Below are positions 18,731 through 27,703 of a stretch of 64,000 nt of DNA, in pieces. The stretch comes from Olivibacter sitiensis DSM 17696. GTDB lineage: Bacteria; Bacteroidota; Bacteroidia; Sphingobacteriales; Sphingobacteriaceae. The stretch covers positions 140,698-204,697 of the forward strand of contig NZ_ATZA01000003.1 of NCBI RefSeq assembly GCF_000427965.1. The letters run 5' to 3'. Under the pieces are notes generated by a model. It saw only the letters and a list, made by a program, of their open reading frames with translations. It made no database searches and had not been told where the DNA came from. The translations under genes were made by a program, and so were the position numbers. Position 1 is the stretch's first letter, and each line of letters starts with the position of its first letter.

Positions 18731-19608
18731 CGAATAAGTTTCTTAAGTATTCTTAATGCCAAACGTCCTGAAATCAATCTCCTTCTATAAAGTCCATAAA
18801 TAAAAAGAGCCTTCCTATTTCCTCTTAAATGAGAGATAAAAATATCTTCTTGCGGACTATCTCTTAATAAATTAAACACCGAAAGGCATGATCTTATCAG
18901 AATATTCGACGAGTCTATATTAAGCAGAGTACCCTTTTCTGCAAGTTCTATCCCGAGCTTAACATAAAACTTCTGTTCTATCCTTTTTTTGGGATTCTTA
19001 GTTACACCGTTCTCGAAATGAATTCTCCTATATAACACTTCATTAACAAACGCAGACTCGCTTATCTTTAGCAGTTCTAATTTTAATATGGTAAACTGTC
19101 CATATTTAAACAATGAATTATACCCGCCTACTTCATAATACAAAGATTTGCGATACATCACTTCGCCTTGAGTAAAGTGACTTTTATTGCTTCCATCAAT
19201 CGGGGAATGTATTTTTGTTCCTTCTCGAGAAACGTCTTCTAAAAGACATCCTACAATACCCACTTGTGGGTTTTTCTCCAACAAGTCAACCTGTTTGGCT
19301 ATTCTTTCTGGAAATGAGACGTCGCCAGCCCCATGAATAGCGATCAACTCACCTTTACTTTCCGCGATTGCAGCTATTATTCCCTTTGTAAATCCAATAT
19401 TTCTTTTGTGCTTTATGACGCGTAAACGAGGATGTGCAAATTCATCAATTAATTCAGAAGTACCATCCGTAGAGCAATCATCAAAAACAATATATTCAAA
19501 ATTTGGATAGGTTTGCTCCAATACGCTTTGAATAGACTCCTTGAGATTCTCTTTTCGATTATAATATCCGGTAATGATACTTACTAAAGGTTTTTCCTGC
19601 CTGTCCAT
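18727..19608 (-). CDS. family 2 glycosyltransferase with altered metal motif
   Basis: A 293-residue GT2-like enzyme with VSIITGYYNRKENLKESIQS and FDDCSTDGTSELIDEF intact. Where other GT2 enzymes have D-x-D (for example LDADD in its neighbours) it reads IHGAGDVSFPERIAKQ, which keeps only one aspartate. The SFPERIAKQVDLLE context shows this is the right place in the fold. The enzyme may coordinate metal differently or have lost activity. It starts 3 bp after the murB-like stop. Confidence 0.82.
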   Translation of the reverse strand: MDRQEKPLVSIITGYYNRKENLKESIQSVLEQTYPNFEYIVFDDCSTDGTSELIDEFAHPRLRVIKHKRNIGFTKGIIAAIAESKGELIAIHGAGDVSFPERIAKQVDLLEKNPQVGIVGCLLEDVSREGTKIHSPIDGSNKSHFTQGEVMYRKSLYYEVGGYNSLFKYGQFTILKLELLKISESAFVNEVLYRRIHFENGVTKNPKKRIEQKFYVKLGIELAEKGTLLNIDSSNILIRSCLSVFNLLRDSPQEDIFISHLRGNRKALFIYGLYRRRLISGRLALRILKKLIR

Positions 19609-19611
19609 AAG

Positions 19612-20463
19612 CTATATTATCCTTTGTTCGACTTCCAATTCCACGTTATACTTTTCTCTTACTTTTTCCTGTGCATGCGCAATGATGGATAATATATCCT
19701 CTCCTGTTGCATGATTAAAATTAACGATAAACCCACCATGCTTTTCAGAGATCTTAGCACCACCCACCGTATATCCTTTCAGGTCCAATTCATCCATTAA
19801 CGCGCCAACGAAGTAACCTTTTGGTCTTTTAAAGACGCTTCCTGCATTTGGAAATTCCTTGGGCTGCTTAGCCCATCTAGTTTGCTTATTACGTTCCATT
19901 TTCTCATGTATCGCAGACTTATCCCCTTTTCTTAATCGGAGCCATGCTTTTACAATGATCAGATGGGGGTTGCGTTGGAAGAAACTATTGCGGTATTCAA
20001 ATCCCATTTCGGCCTGATTAATCTCAGCAAATTGATCAACAATGGGATCATAATAGCGTACTTTCACCAATAAATCCTTAATCTCCTCGCCACTAGCACC
20101 CGCATTCATGACCACGGCGCCGCCTAGAGAACTGGGAATATCATAAAACAATTCCAAGCCAGCTAGCTGATAGTCCAAGGCCTTTACACTAAGATCGTAC
20201 ATCGATACGCCTGCCTCTGCTGCTATTTCTTCTTCGTCAATGACCACTTGATCAAAATTCCCCGAGAAAATCACAAAATCATCCTCATAAAAAGACCGGG
20301 CAAGAATAACATTGTGCCCGCTACCCAAGATGATTTTATTTCCTTCTTTTCTAAAGATCTCTTGAATATCAGTTTCCGAATCCGGGAAATAAGCTTTCCT
20401 GCATACAGCGTGCAATCTGTAAGAGTTATAAGGGGTCAAATCCAATTGCTCTACGACTTTCAT
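19612..20463 (-). CDS. murB: MurB-like UDP-N-acetylenolpyruvoylglucosamine reductase in a glycan cluster
   Basis: A 283-residue FAD-dependent reductase that turns the enolpyruvyl ether made by MurA into a lactyl ether. FAD-binding motifs are LGSGHNVILA and IPSSLGGAVVMNAGASGEEI. The catalytic region has YRNSFF, NAGSVFKRP (the proton-donor serine) and a C-terminal glutamate (ELEVEQRII). It is shorter than E. coli MurB and of the type II class. It lies between MurA and glycosyltransferases, away from the division/cell-wall cluster, so it is probably a second copy devoted to this glycan; that is inference. Confidence 0.87.
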   Translation of the reverse strand: MKVVEQLDLTPYNSYRLHAVCRKAYFPDSETDIQEIFRKEGNKIILGSGHNVILARSFYEDDFVIFSGNFDQVVIDEEEIAAEAGVSMYDLSVKALDYQLAGLELFYDIPSSLGGAVVMNAGASGEEIKDLLVKVRYYDPIVDQFAEINQAEMGFEYRNSFFQRNPHLIIVKAWLRLRKGDKSAIHEKMERNKQTRWAKQPKEFPNAGSVFKRPKGYFVGALMDELDLKGYTVGGAKISEKHGGFIVNFNHATGEDILSIIAHAQEKVREKYNVELEVEQRII

Positions 20464-20476
20464 CCGCTATTGTCAT

Positions 20477-21772
20477 TTAAACAGCCAAACCAGCTTCTAC
20501 CTCAATCTGCACACCAAGGTTTTTCAATTTTTGTTCTAGGTTATTGTATCCTCTCAATGCCATTTCCACATTATAGATAGTCGAATCCCCTACGGCCAAC
20601 AAAGCAGCCATTACTACCGCCATACTACCTCTTAAATCCGTAGAATTGGCCACTGCTGCATGTATAGGTTTGCCTCCATCAATGGTAATGGCTCCCGTTT
20701 TATAAGACAGGGCATTCGAATAGAACTTGTTCAATTCATCGCAATACTTCATACGTTCTGGATAACGGTAATCGAATATGCGACTAATGCCGTCGGCATG
20801 GAGCGCCAATAAAGTATAAAAAGGTTGCATATCAGAGATGATGCCGGGGTGTGTACCACAAGCCAACTCGAAAGGTTGCACACTGCCATTCACTAAACAT
20901 TCTGGAGATACAATGACATTCTTTGAATTTCGATATAAGTCAATACCAGCATGTTGGAGATGAATCAAAGGAATCTCCATGGTATCAAAAGGCACATCTT
21001 CTACAGTGATGTTTCCACCTGAAATAATCCCATAGACAATCCAAGTAATGGCTTCAATACGGTCTGGCATCACCTGAAACAAGGAGCCACGCAGGTAATC
21101 CGCTCCTTCCACTTTGATAAAACTGTTGCCAACAACCTCAATCTTTGCCCCCAAGGTCCTCAAAAAAGCGATCAGACTCTCTATTTCCGGGCTGATATAA
21201 GCATTCTTGATAATCGTTTCGCTCTTGATAATAGAAGCAGATATTAAGGCATTCTCTGTGCCACCTATGGTGGAAATCGGGAAATTAATCTCTCCTGGAG
21301 AGAAGCCTTTTGGAGCGCGCACTTCGATATAATCTGGCTTTTCCTCCACTTCGGCACCCAACGCTTTCCACACCATGATATGTAAATCATAGCCTCGATC
21401 ACCAATCTTGCAACCACCGGGATAAGGAATACGGGCAATACCCGATCGCTTTATTAGGCCTGGTACCAACAAATAAGTTGTTCGAATAGGAAAGTCATAG
21501 CTTTCCAGAGACTTATTATCCAAATCCTTGGCATCGATTTCTACGGTCTCCGCAATGACATCCACTTTAACCTTTCCGCCATTTTTGCGGATAAAATCAA
21601 TTTTATATTGGGCATCCACCAATTCAGTTGGGAAGTTGGTTAGTACCACCGTCTCATCGGCAATCAATGCGGCCGCAAGTAATCGCGTACTGGCGTTTTT
21701 GGCGCCGCTTACTTTCACTCGACCATGTGGAATTTGTCCCCCTTGGATTTTTGCTGTTATATTTTTTTTCAT
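20477..21772 (-). CDS. murA: MurA-like UDP-GlcNAc 1-carboxyvinyltransferase in a glycan cluster
   Basis: A 431-residue EPSP-synthase-fold enzyme that moves enolpyruvate from PEP to O3 of UDP-GlcNAc. Key residues are present: K25-N26 in VSGAKNAS, the PEP- and fosfomycin-reactive cysteine C121 in YPGGCKIGDRGYDLH, and D314 in SDMQPFY. The C-terminal DLRGSMAVVMAALLAVGDST and RGYNNLEQKL are conserved. It ends 13 bp before murB. Placement among glycosyltransferases and an exporter suggests supply of UDP-MurNAc, or a similar lactyl sugar, for a surface polymer. Confidence 0.9.
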   Translation of the reverse strand: MKKNITAKIQGGQIPHGRVKVSGAKNASTRLLAAALIADETVVLTNFPTELVDAQYKIDFIRKNGGKVKVDVIAETVEIDAKDLDNKSLESYDFPIRTTYLLVPGLIKRSGIARIPYPGGCKIGDRGYDLHIMVWKALGAEVEEKPDYIEVRAPKGFSPGEINFPISTIGGTENALISASIIKSETIIKNAYISPEIESLIAFLRTLGAKIEVVGNSFIKVEGADYLRGSLFQVMPDRIEAITWIVYGIISGGNITVEDVPFDTMEIPLIHLQHAGIDLYRNSKNVIVSPECLVNGSVQPFELACGTHPGIISDMQPFYTLLALHADGISRIFDYRYPERMKYCDELNKFYSNALSYKTGAITIDGGKPIHAAVANSTDLRGSMAVVMAALLAVGDSTIYNVEMALRGYNNLEQKLKNLGVQIEVEAGLAV

Positions 21773-21792
21773 CGTTTTTAGACAAAAATGTG

Positions 21793-23589
21793 TTAACTCA
21801 TATTCTGTAAAGATACCATACGGTGAAAACGATTGGAACTTTGCACCAGTTCATCAAAATTCCCTTGTCCGCTGATTTTTCCATCTTCCAATAAATAGAT
21901 ACGATCGGCATGCTTGATGGTAGACAAGCGGTGGGCTATGATAATCATGGTATACTCTCCTTTCAATTTATTGATACTTTCCTGAATGTAATTCTCCGTT
22001 TCCGAATCCAATGCCGAAGTGGCTTCATCCATGATCAAGATCTCCACATTTTTGTACAGTTCTCGGGCAATGGAGATCCGTTGTTTCTGCCCTCCGGAGA
22101 TCAACATGCCATTATCGCCTAATAAGGTATTTTCTTGATTTGCCATATTAGTTACAAATTCCTTCATGGCCACCTTTTCGAGGATTTGCCAAAAGCGACT
22201 GACATTCTCTACACTGGGCTCCGACCAAAATGTGACATTGTTAAAAACCGTATCACTAAAAATAATCGGCTCCTGGGTAATGTATCCTATTTGCTCACGA
22301 TAACTGTCAAGATGAAAGTCAAAAGGCGATTTACCATCCACCCATAGTTTGCCTGATTGGGGAACTATTAAGGCACAAATGATATTTGCCAATGTAGACT
22401 TTCCAGATCCGCTCTCACCAACAAAGGCAATGGTTTCGTTTTTGTGTAAAATCAAATCGATATTTCTTAGCACCAATTTATCACCGTATGAAAAGTTGAG
22501 CTTTTCCAATACGATTTGCGTCTGAAATGTAGGAAACGTCTCTTTATTATCTCTTTCCCGATATTGTTTCATTGATTCTGACAGATCCGCCACCGACTGC
22601 AAAGCTCCTACGTTTTGCATGAAACTTTGCCAAGAATTTTGCACGACCACCAATCCGTTTAAAGCACGGTAAAAAAGTAGTAAACTCAGCAAAATCGAGC
22701 CTAAACTAGCTCCCAAATAATTAGTTTGTAACAAAATAACCACAGCTACAATAAATATAATTACCGGCTCTCGGCTACTTGAAGTGATGGCTTGACTTTT
22801 GCCAATCTTTCTGTTAAGCCCTTCCACCTCATTTATTACATTGAGCAGCTTATTTGCATAACGGGTGAAATAACTTGTCGCTTTCAAATACTTGAAGTGA
22901 TGTATGCATTGGATCATAAACCCATTAAATAGATTCCCCCTTCTCGAAATTTCAATAGAGGACGTTTTGACGGATTCTACGATCCTGCGATAAAGAAAAT
23001 TCGACAAATAGCCCCCTACTAGGATAAATATCGCAAATTGCCAATTGGCCAAAAAAGCAAGTACAATGTAAGATATTAAAATAATCAATGATTTAGTAGT
23101 GCCAAGAAACTGAATCATTGCTTGTAGGTTTTTCCCAACCTCAGCCGTAATTGCATTTTGAATCCGACCAGCGTCTAACTTTAAAAACCCTTGATAACTT
23201 AAAGCTTGTAACTGATTTATTTGTCTTTGGCGGAGCTTAACCATATATTTTTGCCTCAAATCGATTTGCTCCATACTTAACCAATAGTTGAGCAAGCCCT
23301 TGACTGTAAAAATGATGACCATCAAAGTCAACACACTGGAGAGTGTAACTGGAACACCTACCTGAGCAAAACTTTTTAATATGAATGCCATGCCTCCCAT
23401 ACTCTCACCTGAGCCAATGCTAGAGGCATCGTTCACAAACTGGAGCAGAGGAATGAACAAAGCTAAACCTATACCATCCAACAAACCCAGGATAACGGCC
23501 AAGACCACATTGAAAATAAGCTTATTTCCCATATAGCTATAGAAATAGCTAAAATAGCCTAAGGGAGTGTGTTTTAATTGTTTTTTCAT
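21793..23589 (-). CDS. ABC-type glycolipid flippase (MsbA/PglK-like)
   Basis: A 598-residue half-transporter with about six membrane segments in residues 25-320 fused to an ATPase domain. Walker A is GESGSGKST (about 391), the signature is LISGGQKQRISIARELY and Walker B is ILIMDEATSALDSET. Homodimers of this type flip lipid-linked oligosaccharides or lipid A precursors. It overlaps the SGNH gene by 4 nt and is followed by murA after 20 bp, which ties export to the same operon. No Wzx or Wzy protein is visible in the window. Confidence 0.88.
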   Translation of the reverse strand: MKKQLKHTPLGYFSYFYSYMGNKLIFNVVLAVILGLLDGIGLALFIPLLQFVNDASSIGSGESMGGMAFILKSFAQVGVPVTLSSVLTLMVIIFTVKGLLNYWLSMEQIDLRQKYMVKLRQRQINQLQALSYQGFLKLDAGRIQNAITAEVGKNLQAMIQFLGTTKSLIILISYIVLAFLANWQFAIFILVGGYLSNFLYRRIVESVKTSSIEISRRGNLFNGFMIQCIHHFKYLKATSYFTRYANKLLNVINEVEGLNRKIGKSQAITSSSREPVIIFIVAVVILLQTNYLGASLGSILLSLLLFYRALNGLVVVQNSWQSFMQNVGALQSVADLSESMKQYRERDNKETFPTFQTQIVLEKLNFSYGDKLVLRNIDLILHKNETIAFVGESGSGKSTLANIICALIVPQSGKLWVDGKSPFDFHLDSYREQIGYITQEPIIFSDTVFNNVTFWSEPSVENVSRFWQILEKVAMKEFVTNMANQENTLLGDNGMLISGGQKQRISIARELYKNVEILIMDEATSALDSETENYIQESINKLKGEYTMIIIAHRLSTIKHADRIYLLEDGKISGQGNFDELVQSSNRFHRMVSLQNMS

Positions 23590-24539
23590 TTTTTGGAGAT
23601 GATGTTGTCGATTGCATTATGCGCTGGAAGAAGCTGTAGAATTTGTTTGTTATAAACGTCAACGCCATATTGGTTCAAATGGGAATCATCCGCAAACAAA
23701 CTATCCGACCACAGTACATGCTTATTGAAATTGATATAATTGGTGTCCAACCCTGCCATTAACGAATCTATATGTTCAACATTAGTTGCTTTGGCATACC
23801 TACCAGGCAAAACAGGGGCTTGAAATATCCTAAACGGTATGGATCTTACTGTCAGTTCACGCTTTATTCCCAATAAGGCCTCGTATTGGTTCTCATTTAA
23901 CTGGTACTTATTTGCTTTTAAACTATTGTACGGCAGCGTAATCACTTTAAAAGTTTCCACATAGCCGCCCTCCACATAAGTATCAACCCCATCATATCTA
24001 GACTGTTCCTGTATTTCTTCGCTTAATAGCTTTTTAAAAAGAGAGAAAACGAATGTATTATAAACACGAATATCGTTTACCGTCAACGCAAGGCGCATCC
24101 AAGAAAAGTCTATCGGTGCATTGGTCATTAAATCAAGCGTCGACTCCACGCCGTCCGAATTTAGCAAAACAGGATAAATATCCAACACAACCAATTTGGG
24201 TTGAAATCGATCTATGTATTTTCTTAACAGGAATAAGGTCTGAACAGGCGTCTGGGAGCTAGATCCAAGATTAAAAGATGAGAAGCCAGCCTTCTCGAAA
24301 ATCCTAGGATCGTAGCCTCTATAGGCATGGGAAGAGCCTAAAAATAAAACGTCTTTTTGGGTTGTAGACTCTGCTTCTCTATATCTAGTATAAGAAAAAC
24401 CATTTCGCCTTTCAAAACCTGCAGGAAGATTTGGTTTTAAATAGGTTGGCGCCAACTTGCCAACAATCAAAAGAGACGCAATATAAATGATGCTTGCGAA
24501 GCAACTAAACAAGGTCGAATTCAACAAAAATTTCTTCAT
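23586..24539 (-). CDS. SGNH-like membrane-anchored protein, partner of MBOAT (copy 1)
   Basis: A 317-residue protein with one N-terminal membrane segment and an extracytoplasmic SGNH-type domain. Block I is VLFLGSSHAYRGYD and the C-terminal block is DDSHLNQYGVDVYN, carrying the Asp and His of the triad. Proteins of this type work with MBOAT partners (as AlgJ/AlgX with AlgI, or DltD with DltB) to place acyl groups on exported glycans. It starts 8 bp after the MBOAT gene stop. It is about the same length as the second copy (26737-27696) and similar along its whole length. Confidence 0.75.
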   Translation of the reverse strand: MKKFLLNSTLFSCFASIIYIASLLIVGKLAPTYLKPNLPAGFERRNGFSYTRYREAESTTQKDVLFLGSSHAYRGYDPRIFEKAGFSSFNLGSSSQTPVQTLFLLRKYIDRFQPKLVVLDIYPVLLNSDGVESTLDLMTNAPIDFSWMRLALTVNDIRVYNTFVFSLFKKLLSEEIQEQSRYDGVDTYVEGGYVETFKVITLPYNSLKANKYQLNENQYEALLGIKRELTVRSIPFRIFQAPVLPGRYAKATNVEHIDSLMAGLDTNYINFNKHVLWSDSLFADDSHLNQYGVDVYNKQILQLLPAHNAIDNIISKK

Positions 24540-24547
24540 TTATATAC

Positions 24548-26002
24548 TCAAAACTGAAAATAGATAAATTCCGTACCTCCCGTATGCATATACATGCCGA
24601 CAATAAACAAGCATAGAGCATATAGCACCCATCTCAATACCCTTGGCCACCGGAAGCCCAGAGTCTCTATGGCATAATTGTTCTCCCGGCCAAGCCACTC
24701 AACTAGTATGAATGGGATAAGTAATAACAAGCATAATTTACTTCCCTTCAATTCAGCATAATGAAAAGGATTGTAATCACTCTCTAAAAGAAAGATTCTA
24801 CCTATATAATCAAAAGCATGACTCAAACTCTCTGCACGGAAGAATATCCATGCAAAAGTGGCCAATGCAAAAGTAAGCAACAGTTGTCCTGTTTCTTTTA
24901 ATGAAGGCAACAATCGGCCTTCTGCCACGGTTATAGTAGACTTATTTTTGCTCTTCCAGATGACCGATGGCATGATAAACAGTGCATTCAAACCTCCCCA
25001 CACTACAAAGGTCCAGTTGGCTCCGTGCCAAAAGCCGCTTACCAAGAAAATGATAAAGGTATTGCGTACCGTCATCCACAGCCCTTTCCTGCTCCCGCCC
25101 AAAGGAATATACAAGTAATCCCTAAACCAAGAGGATAGCGAGATATGCCAGCGCTTCCAAAACTCGGCAATATTGCGGGAAAAATAGGGATAGTTAAAGT
25201 TTTTCAGTAGTTCAAAGCCAAACAAGCGCGCCGTGCCCAAGGCCATATCGGTATAGCCAGCAAAGTCGCCGTAGATTTGAAATGCAAATAAGATGGCTCC
25301 CCAGACCAGTACTCCTCCCGAATACTGATCGGAGTTATTGAATATCTGATTGGCATATTCCGCACAGTTGTCGGCTATCACCACTTTCTTGATAAGGCCC
25401 CAGAGAAACTGCTTCAAGCCATCCACGGCCTGATGGTATTTGAAAACACGTGGCCGTTCTACTTGGGGCAATAAGTGCGTGGCCCGCTCTATGGGACCGG
25501 CTACCAGCAATGGGAAGAAACTTACGAAAAGGGAATACTGCACCCAATTTGTTGTTGGTTTTATACGATCGTAATAGATATCAATCACATAGGAAAGTCC
25601 ATGAAAGGTATAGAACGAAATCCCCACTGGCAAAACAATGTTTAACGTGGTAATATTGGGTCGGAAGCCAAATACCTGAATAAAATCAGCAAATGACTCA
25701 ACGAAAAAGTTGTAATATTTAAAGAAACCCAGGAAACCCAGATTGATCCCCACGCTAATGGCTAGCCAGATTTTCTTCCATCTGATATTCTTTGCCTCGT
25801 AGATCTTTAAACCTGTGAAAAAATCCAATGCGGTGGAAAAGGCCAACAGAAATAGAAAACGCCAATCCCAACAACTATAGAAATAATAACTGGCTAAAAG
25901 CAGCAAGCAATTCTGTGCCTTCAAAGACCTGTTTGTGACAAACCAATACAGAATAAAGACAATGGGAAGAAAAATCAGGAAGCTCGTAGAATTGAATAAC
26001 AT
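24548..26002 (-). CDS. MBOAT O-acyltransferase, AlgI-like (copy 1)
   Basis: A 484-residue polytopic protein of the AlgI/PatA/DltB group that carries acyl groups across the cytoplasmic membrane. MBOAT landmarks are YGDFAGYTDMALGTARLFGF, FWKRWHISLSSWFRDYLYIP and the catalytic-histidine motif SGFWHGANWTFVVWGG. The C-terminus EFIYFQF is shared with copy 2. The usual acyl group is acetyl, which is an assumption here. A promoter-like box lies 147 bp upstream. Confidence 0.92.
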   Translation of the reverse strand: MLFNSTSFLIFLPIVFILYWFVTNRSLKAQNCLLLLASYYFYSCWDWRFLFLLAFSTALDFFTGLKIYEAKNIRWKKIWLAISVGINLGFLGFFKYYNFFVESFADFIQVFGFRPNITTLNIVLPVGISFYTFHGLSYVIDIYYDRIKPTTNWVQYSLFVSFFPLLVAGPIERATHLLPQVERPRVFKYHQAVDGLKQFLWGLIKKVVIADNCAEYANQIFNNSDQYSGGVLVWGAILFAFQIYGDFAGYTDMALGTARLFGFELLKNFNYPYFSRNIAEFWKRWHISLSSWFRDYLYIPLGGSRKGLWMTVRNTFIIFLVSGFWHGANWTFVVWGGLNALFIMPSVIWKSKNKSTITVAEGRLLPSLKETGQLLLTFALATFAWIFFRAESLSHAFDYIGRIFLLESDYNPFHYAELKGSKLCLLLLIPFILVEWLGRENNYAIETLGFRWPRVLRWVLYALCLFIVGMYMHTGGTEFIYFQF

Positions 26003-26148
26003 AGTATCAGATCACGGGGTTTAGCATGACAACAAAAGCAATTAAAAAAGAATATAACAGCAACCTCATTAACAAGCTATCAACAATACTTTCCAACAAT
26101 TACAAATAAATCAAGCATTTCCTTGCATTTTATCGGTATTCTCATCAA

Positions 26149-26156
26149 CAAAGATA
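26149..26156 (-). promoter_or_regulatory. -7 box TATCTTTG for the downstream glycan operon
   Basis: On the minus strand TATCTTTG matches the TAnnTTTG box, about 147 bp before the copy 1 MBOAT start. No clear -33 TTTG is seen, so the call is tentative. Confidence 0.4.
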
Positions 26157-26309
26157 GCCGATTTTTTCAGATTCTAACATACTGCTCACATTAAATTTTT
26201 GCTATGCCCCTACTTACCGAGGCATAACCGGACAAACGGCCGGTATTTCAACATGAATTAAAACGATAAGCAAGACACAAAATTATGCCTCGCAAAAACG
26301 GAATTCTTG

Positions 26310-26500
26310 CCCTAGTTCAACAGATACAGCGACAGGCAATAAACAAGCAGGATCAAAAAAAGCAGCGAGATGCTAGCCCGGATAATTTCTGAACGTGTCA
26401 TATAGCTTTTGAGATTTTTTAAGATTAAAAGCGGTAAGGTAATGCTTTTTCTGGCCAATAGGTGCCTGACATAGATGAACGGCATGTTTTGATATGCAAA
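26310..26500 (-). repeat. 191-bp direct repeat, copy A
   Basis: It is identical to 29359-29549 except for two adjacent-region substitutions (GCGG against ACCG in the run AAAA-n-TAAGG). It lies 308 bp before MBOAT copy 1. On the minus strand it is open throughout and ends in the frame MTRSEIIRASISLLFLILLV, YCLSLYLLN. Similarity stops abruptly at both ends. Confidence 0.9.
26312..26482 (-). CDS. possible 56-57 residue membrane peptide within repeat copy A
   Basis: Starting at the ATG of MPFIYVRHLLARKSITLPLL, the frame ends with a hydrophobic helix (ASISLLFLILLVYCLSLYLL) and a stop at 26312. The second repeat copy preserves the frame with two amino-acid changes (P to R, L to F). It could be a small membrane protein or the tail of a lost gene. 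An in-frame upstream ATG would give 71 residues, but that part is not conserved in copy B. Confidence 0.35.
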   Translation of the reverse strand, partial: PFIYVRHLLARKSITLPLLILKNLKSYMTRSEIIRASISLLFLILLVYCLSLYLLN

Positions 26501-26736
26501 TGGAGTAGCCTTTGGCAACCTAACCAAAACAGTTTTTTAGCCCACTCTCTCTGATATCACACCTACCAAAGATTTACATGAACTGCAAAAATTAATTTTC
26601 CTTAACTTTATTTTGTTTTTCTCACCCAGAGATCGTTTTTTTAGGAAAAGCTAAGTTTACCATGCCATCAATCGCCGTCATCAACTTAATGATAAAGGAA
26701 AGTATGTTATAATAGTTTTTAACTCTGTCGATTAAA

Positions 26737-27696
26737 TCACTCACCTCCAATCTGCTCCTTCACTATAGGCAGTAAAAATTCGCTAAATTGTTCTGCTCCC
26801 TTGCCATTCAAATGCAAAACATCACGAAAACTAGTTTTCGGAAAGTCTAATTTATTGTTTGCATCAACATAATGGCCCAAATGTGCGAAATAATTTTCAC
26901 CCATTTGGATTGCTTTTTCACGATCCAGATGAAGAAAATCTAGCACACTGGAATTAAAAGGAGACTGCACTAAAAGAAAATTTATGTTCTGTGTTTCCAA
27001 ATAGTCAATTAAACAGCTAAGGGATCTCATTTGCAAATTGGTAGGCTTTTGAGCTATCAATTCCTTATTCAAACCAAATGTATTGGTAATATTTGTGGTA
27101 TCTGTAAATACATAGCCTCCTTTTATGTATTCATCGCCATTGATAGTATTTCGTTGCTCTTTTTTTTCAATGATTTCAGAATGTGTCAAACCAAGACTTT
27201 TCAACAAAAATGCGTTGATGGACATCACGCTTGTCTCTCTCCAAATTAGCTCTAAGTCATAGATGCTAGAAGAACTATTAAGCAATATATCCACCACATC
27301 TATTGGCCTATCACGCAGCAATAACAAGGGATTGACGTCTAAGATCACTAGTCTGGGTTTCATTTGGTTCACATATCGCTTGGCCAAGATGTAAGTAGTA
27401 CTCGGCTTCTGACTACTGGTGCCCAAGGTGAAGACTTTGTAACCAACAGAATCAAAAACCCGTGTATCATAATTGCGATAAGCCAAACTAGAACCAAGGA
27501 TCAAAACATCTACCTGACGCGTGGTATCGGCCTCTGCCAATCGCCGGGCCGTAAATCCCGCCGACTTGTATTTTCTATTTGGTATATTGGTTTTCAAGAA
27601 TTGCAATGGGGAGTAGTAGATAACAATCGTTGAAAGCAGATAGAGCGCGACAAATAACGAAACAAAGCACGCAAACCTGAAAACAAGCTTTTTCAT
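26737..27696 (-). CDS. SGNH-like membrane-anchored protein, partner of MBOAT (copy 2)
   Basis: A 319-residue relative of the copy 1 protein with one N-terminal membrane segment. The first block reads LILGSSLAYRNYDTRVF (histidine of copy 1 replaced by leucine) and the C-terminal block is DVLHLNGKGAEQF, keeping the D-x-x-H. The middle (RLVILDVNPLLLLRD against KLVVLDIYPVLLNSD in copy 1) shows common descent but strong divergence. It starts 7 bp after the MBOAT copy 2 stop. Confidence 0.73.
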   Translation of the reverse strand: MKKLVFRFACFVSLFVALYLLSTIVIYYSPLQFLKTNIPNRKYKSAGFTARRLAEADTTRQVDVLILGSSLAYRNYDTRVFDSVGYKVFTLGTSSQKPSTTYILAKRYVNQMKPRLVILDVNPLLLLRDRPIDVVDILLNSSSSIYDLELIWRETSVMSINAFLLKSLGLTHSEIIEKKEQRNTINGDEYIKGGYVFTDTTNITNTFGLNKELIAQKPTNLQMRSLSCLIDYLETQNINFLLVQSPFNSSVLDFLHLDREKAIQMGENYFAHLGHYVDANNKLDFPKTSFRDVLHLNGKGAEQFSEFLLPIVKEQIGGE

Positions 27697-27703
27697 AACC
27701 TTA

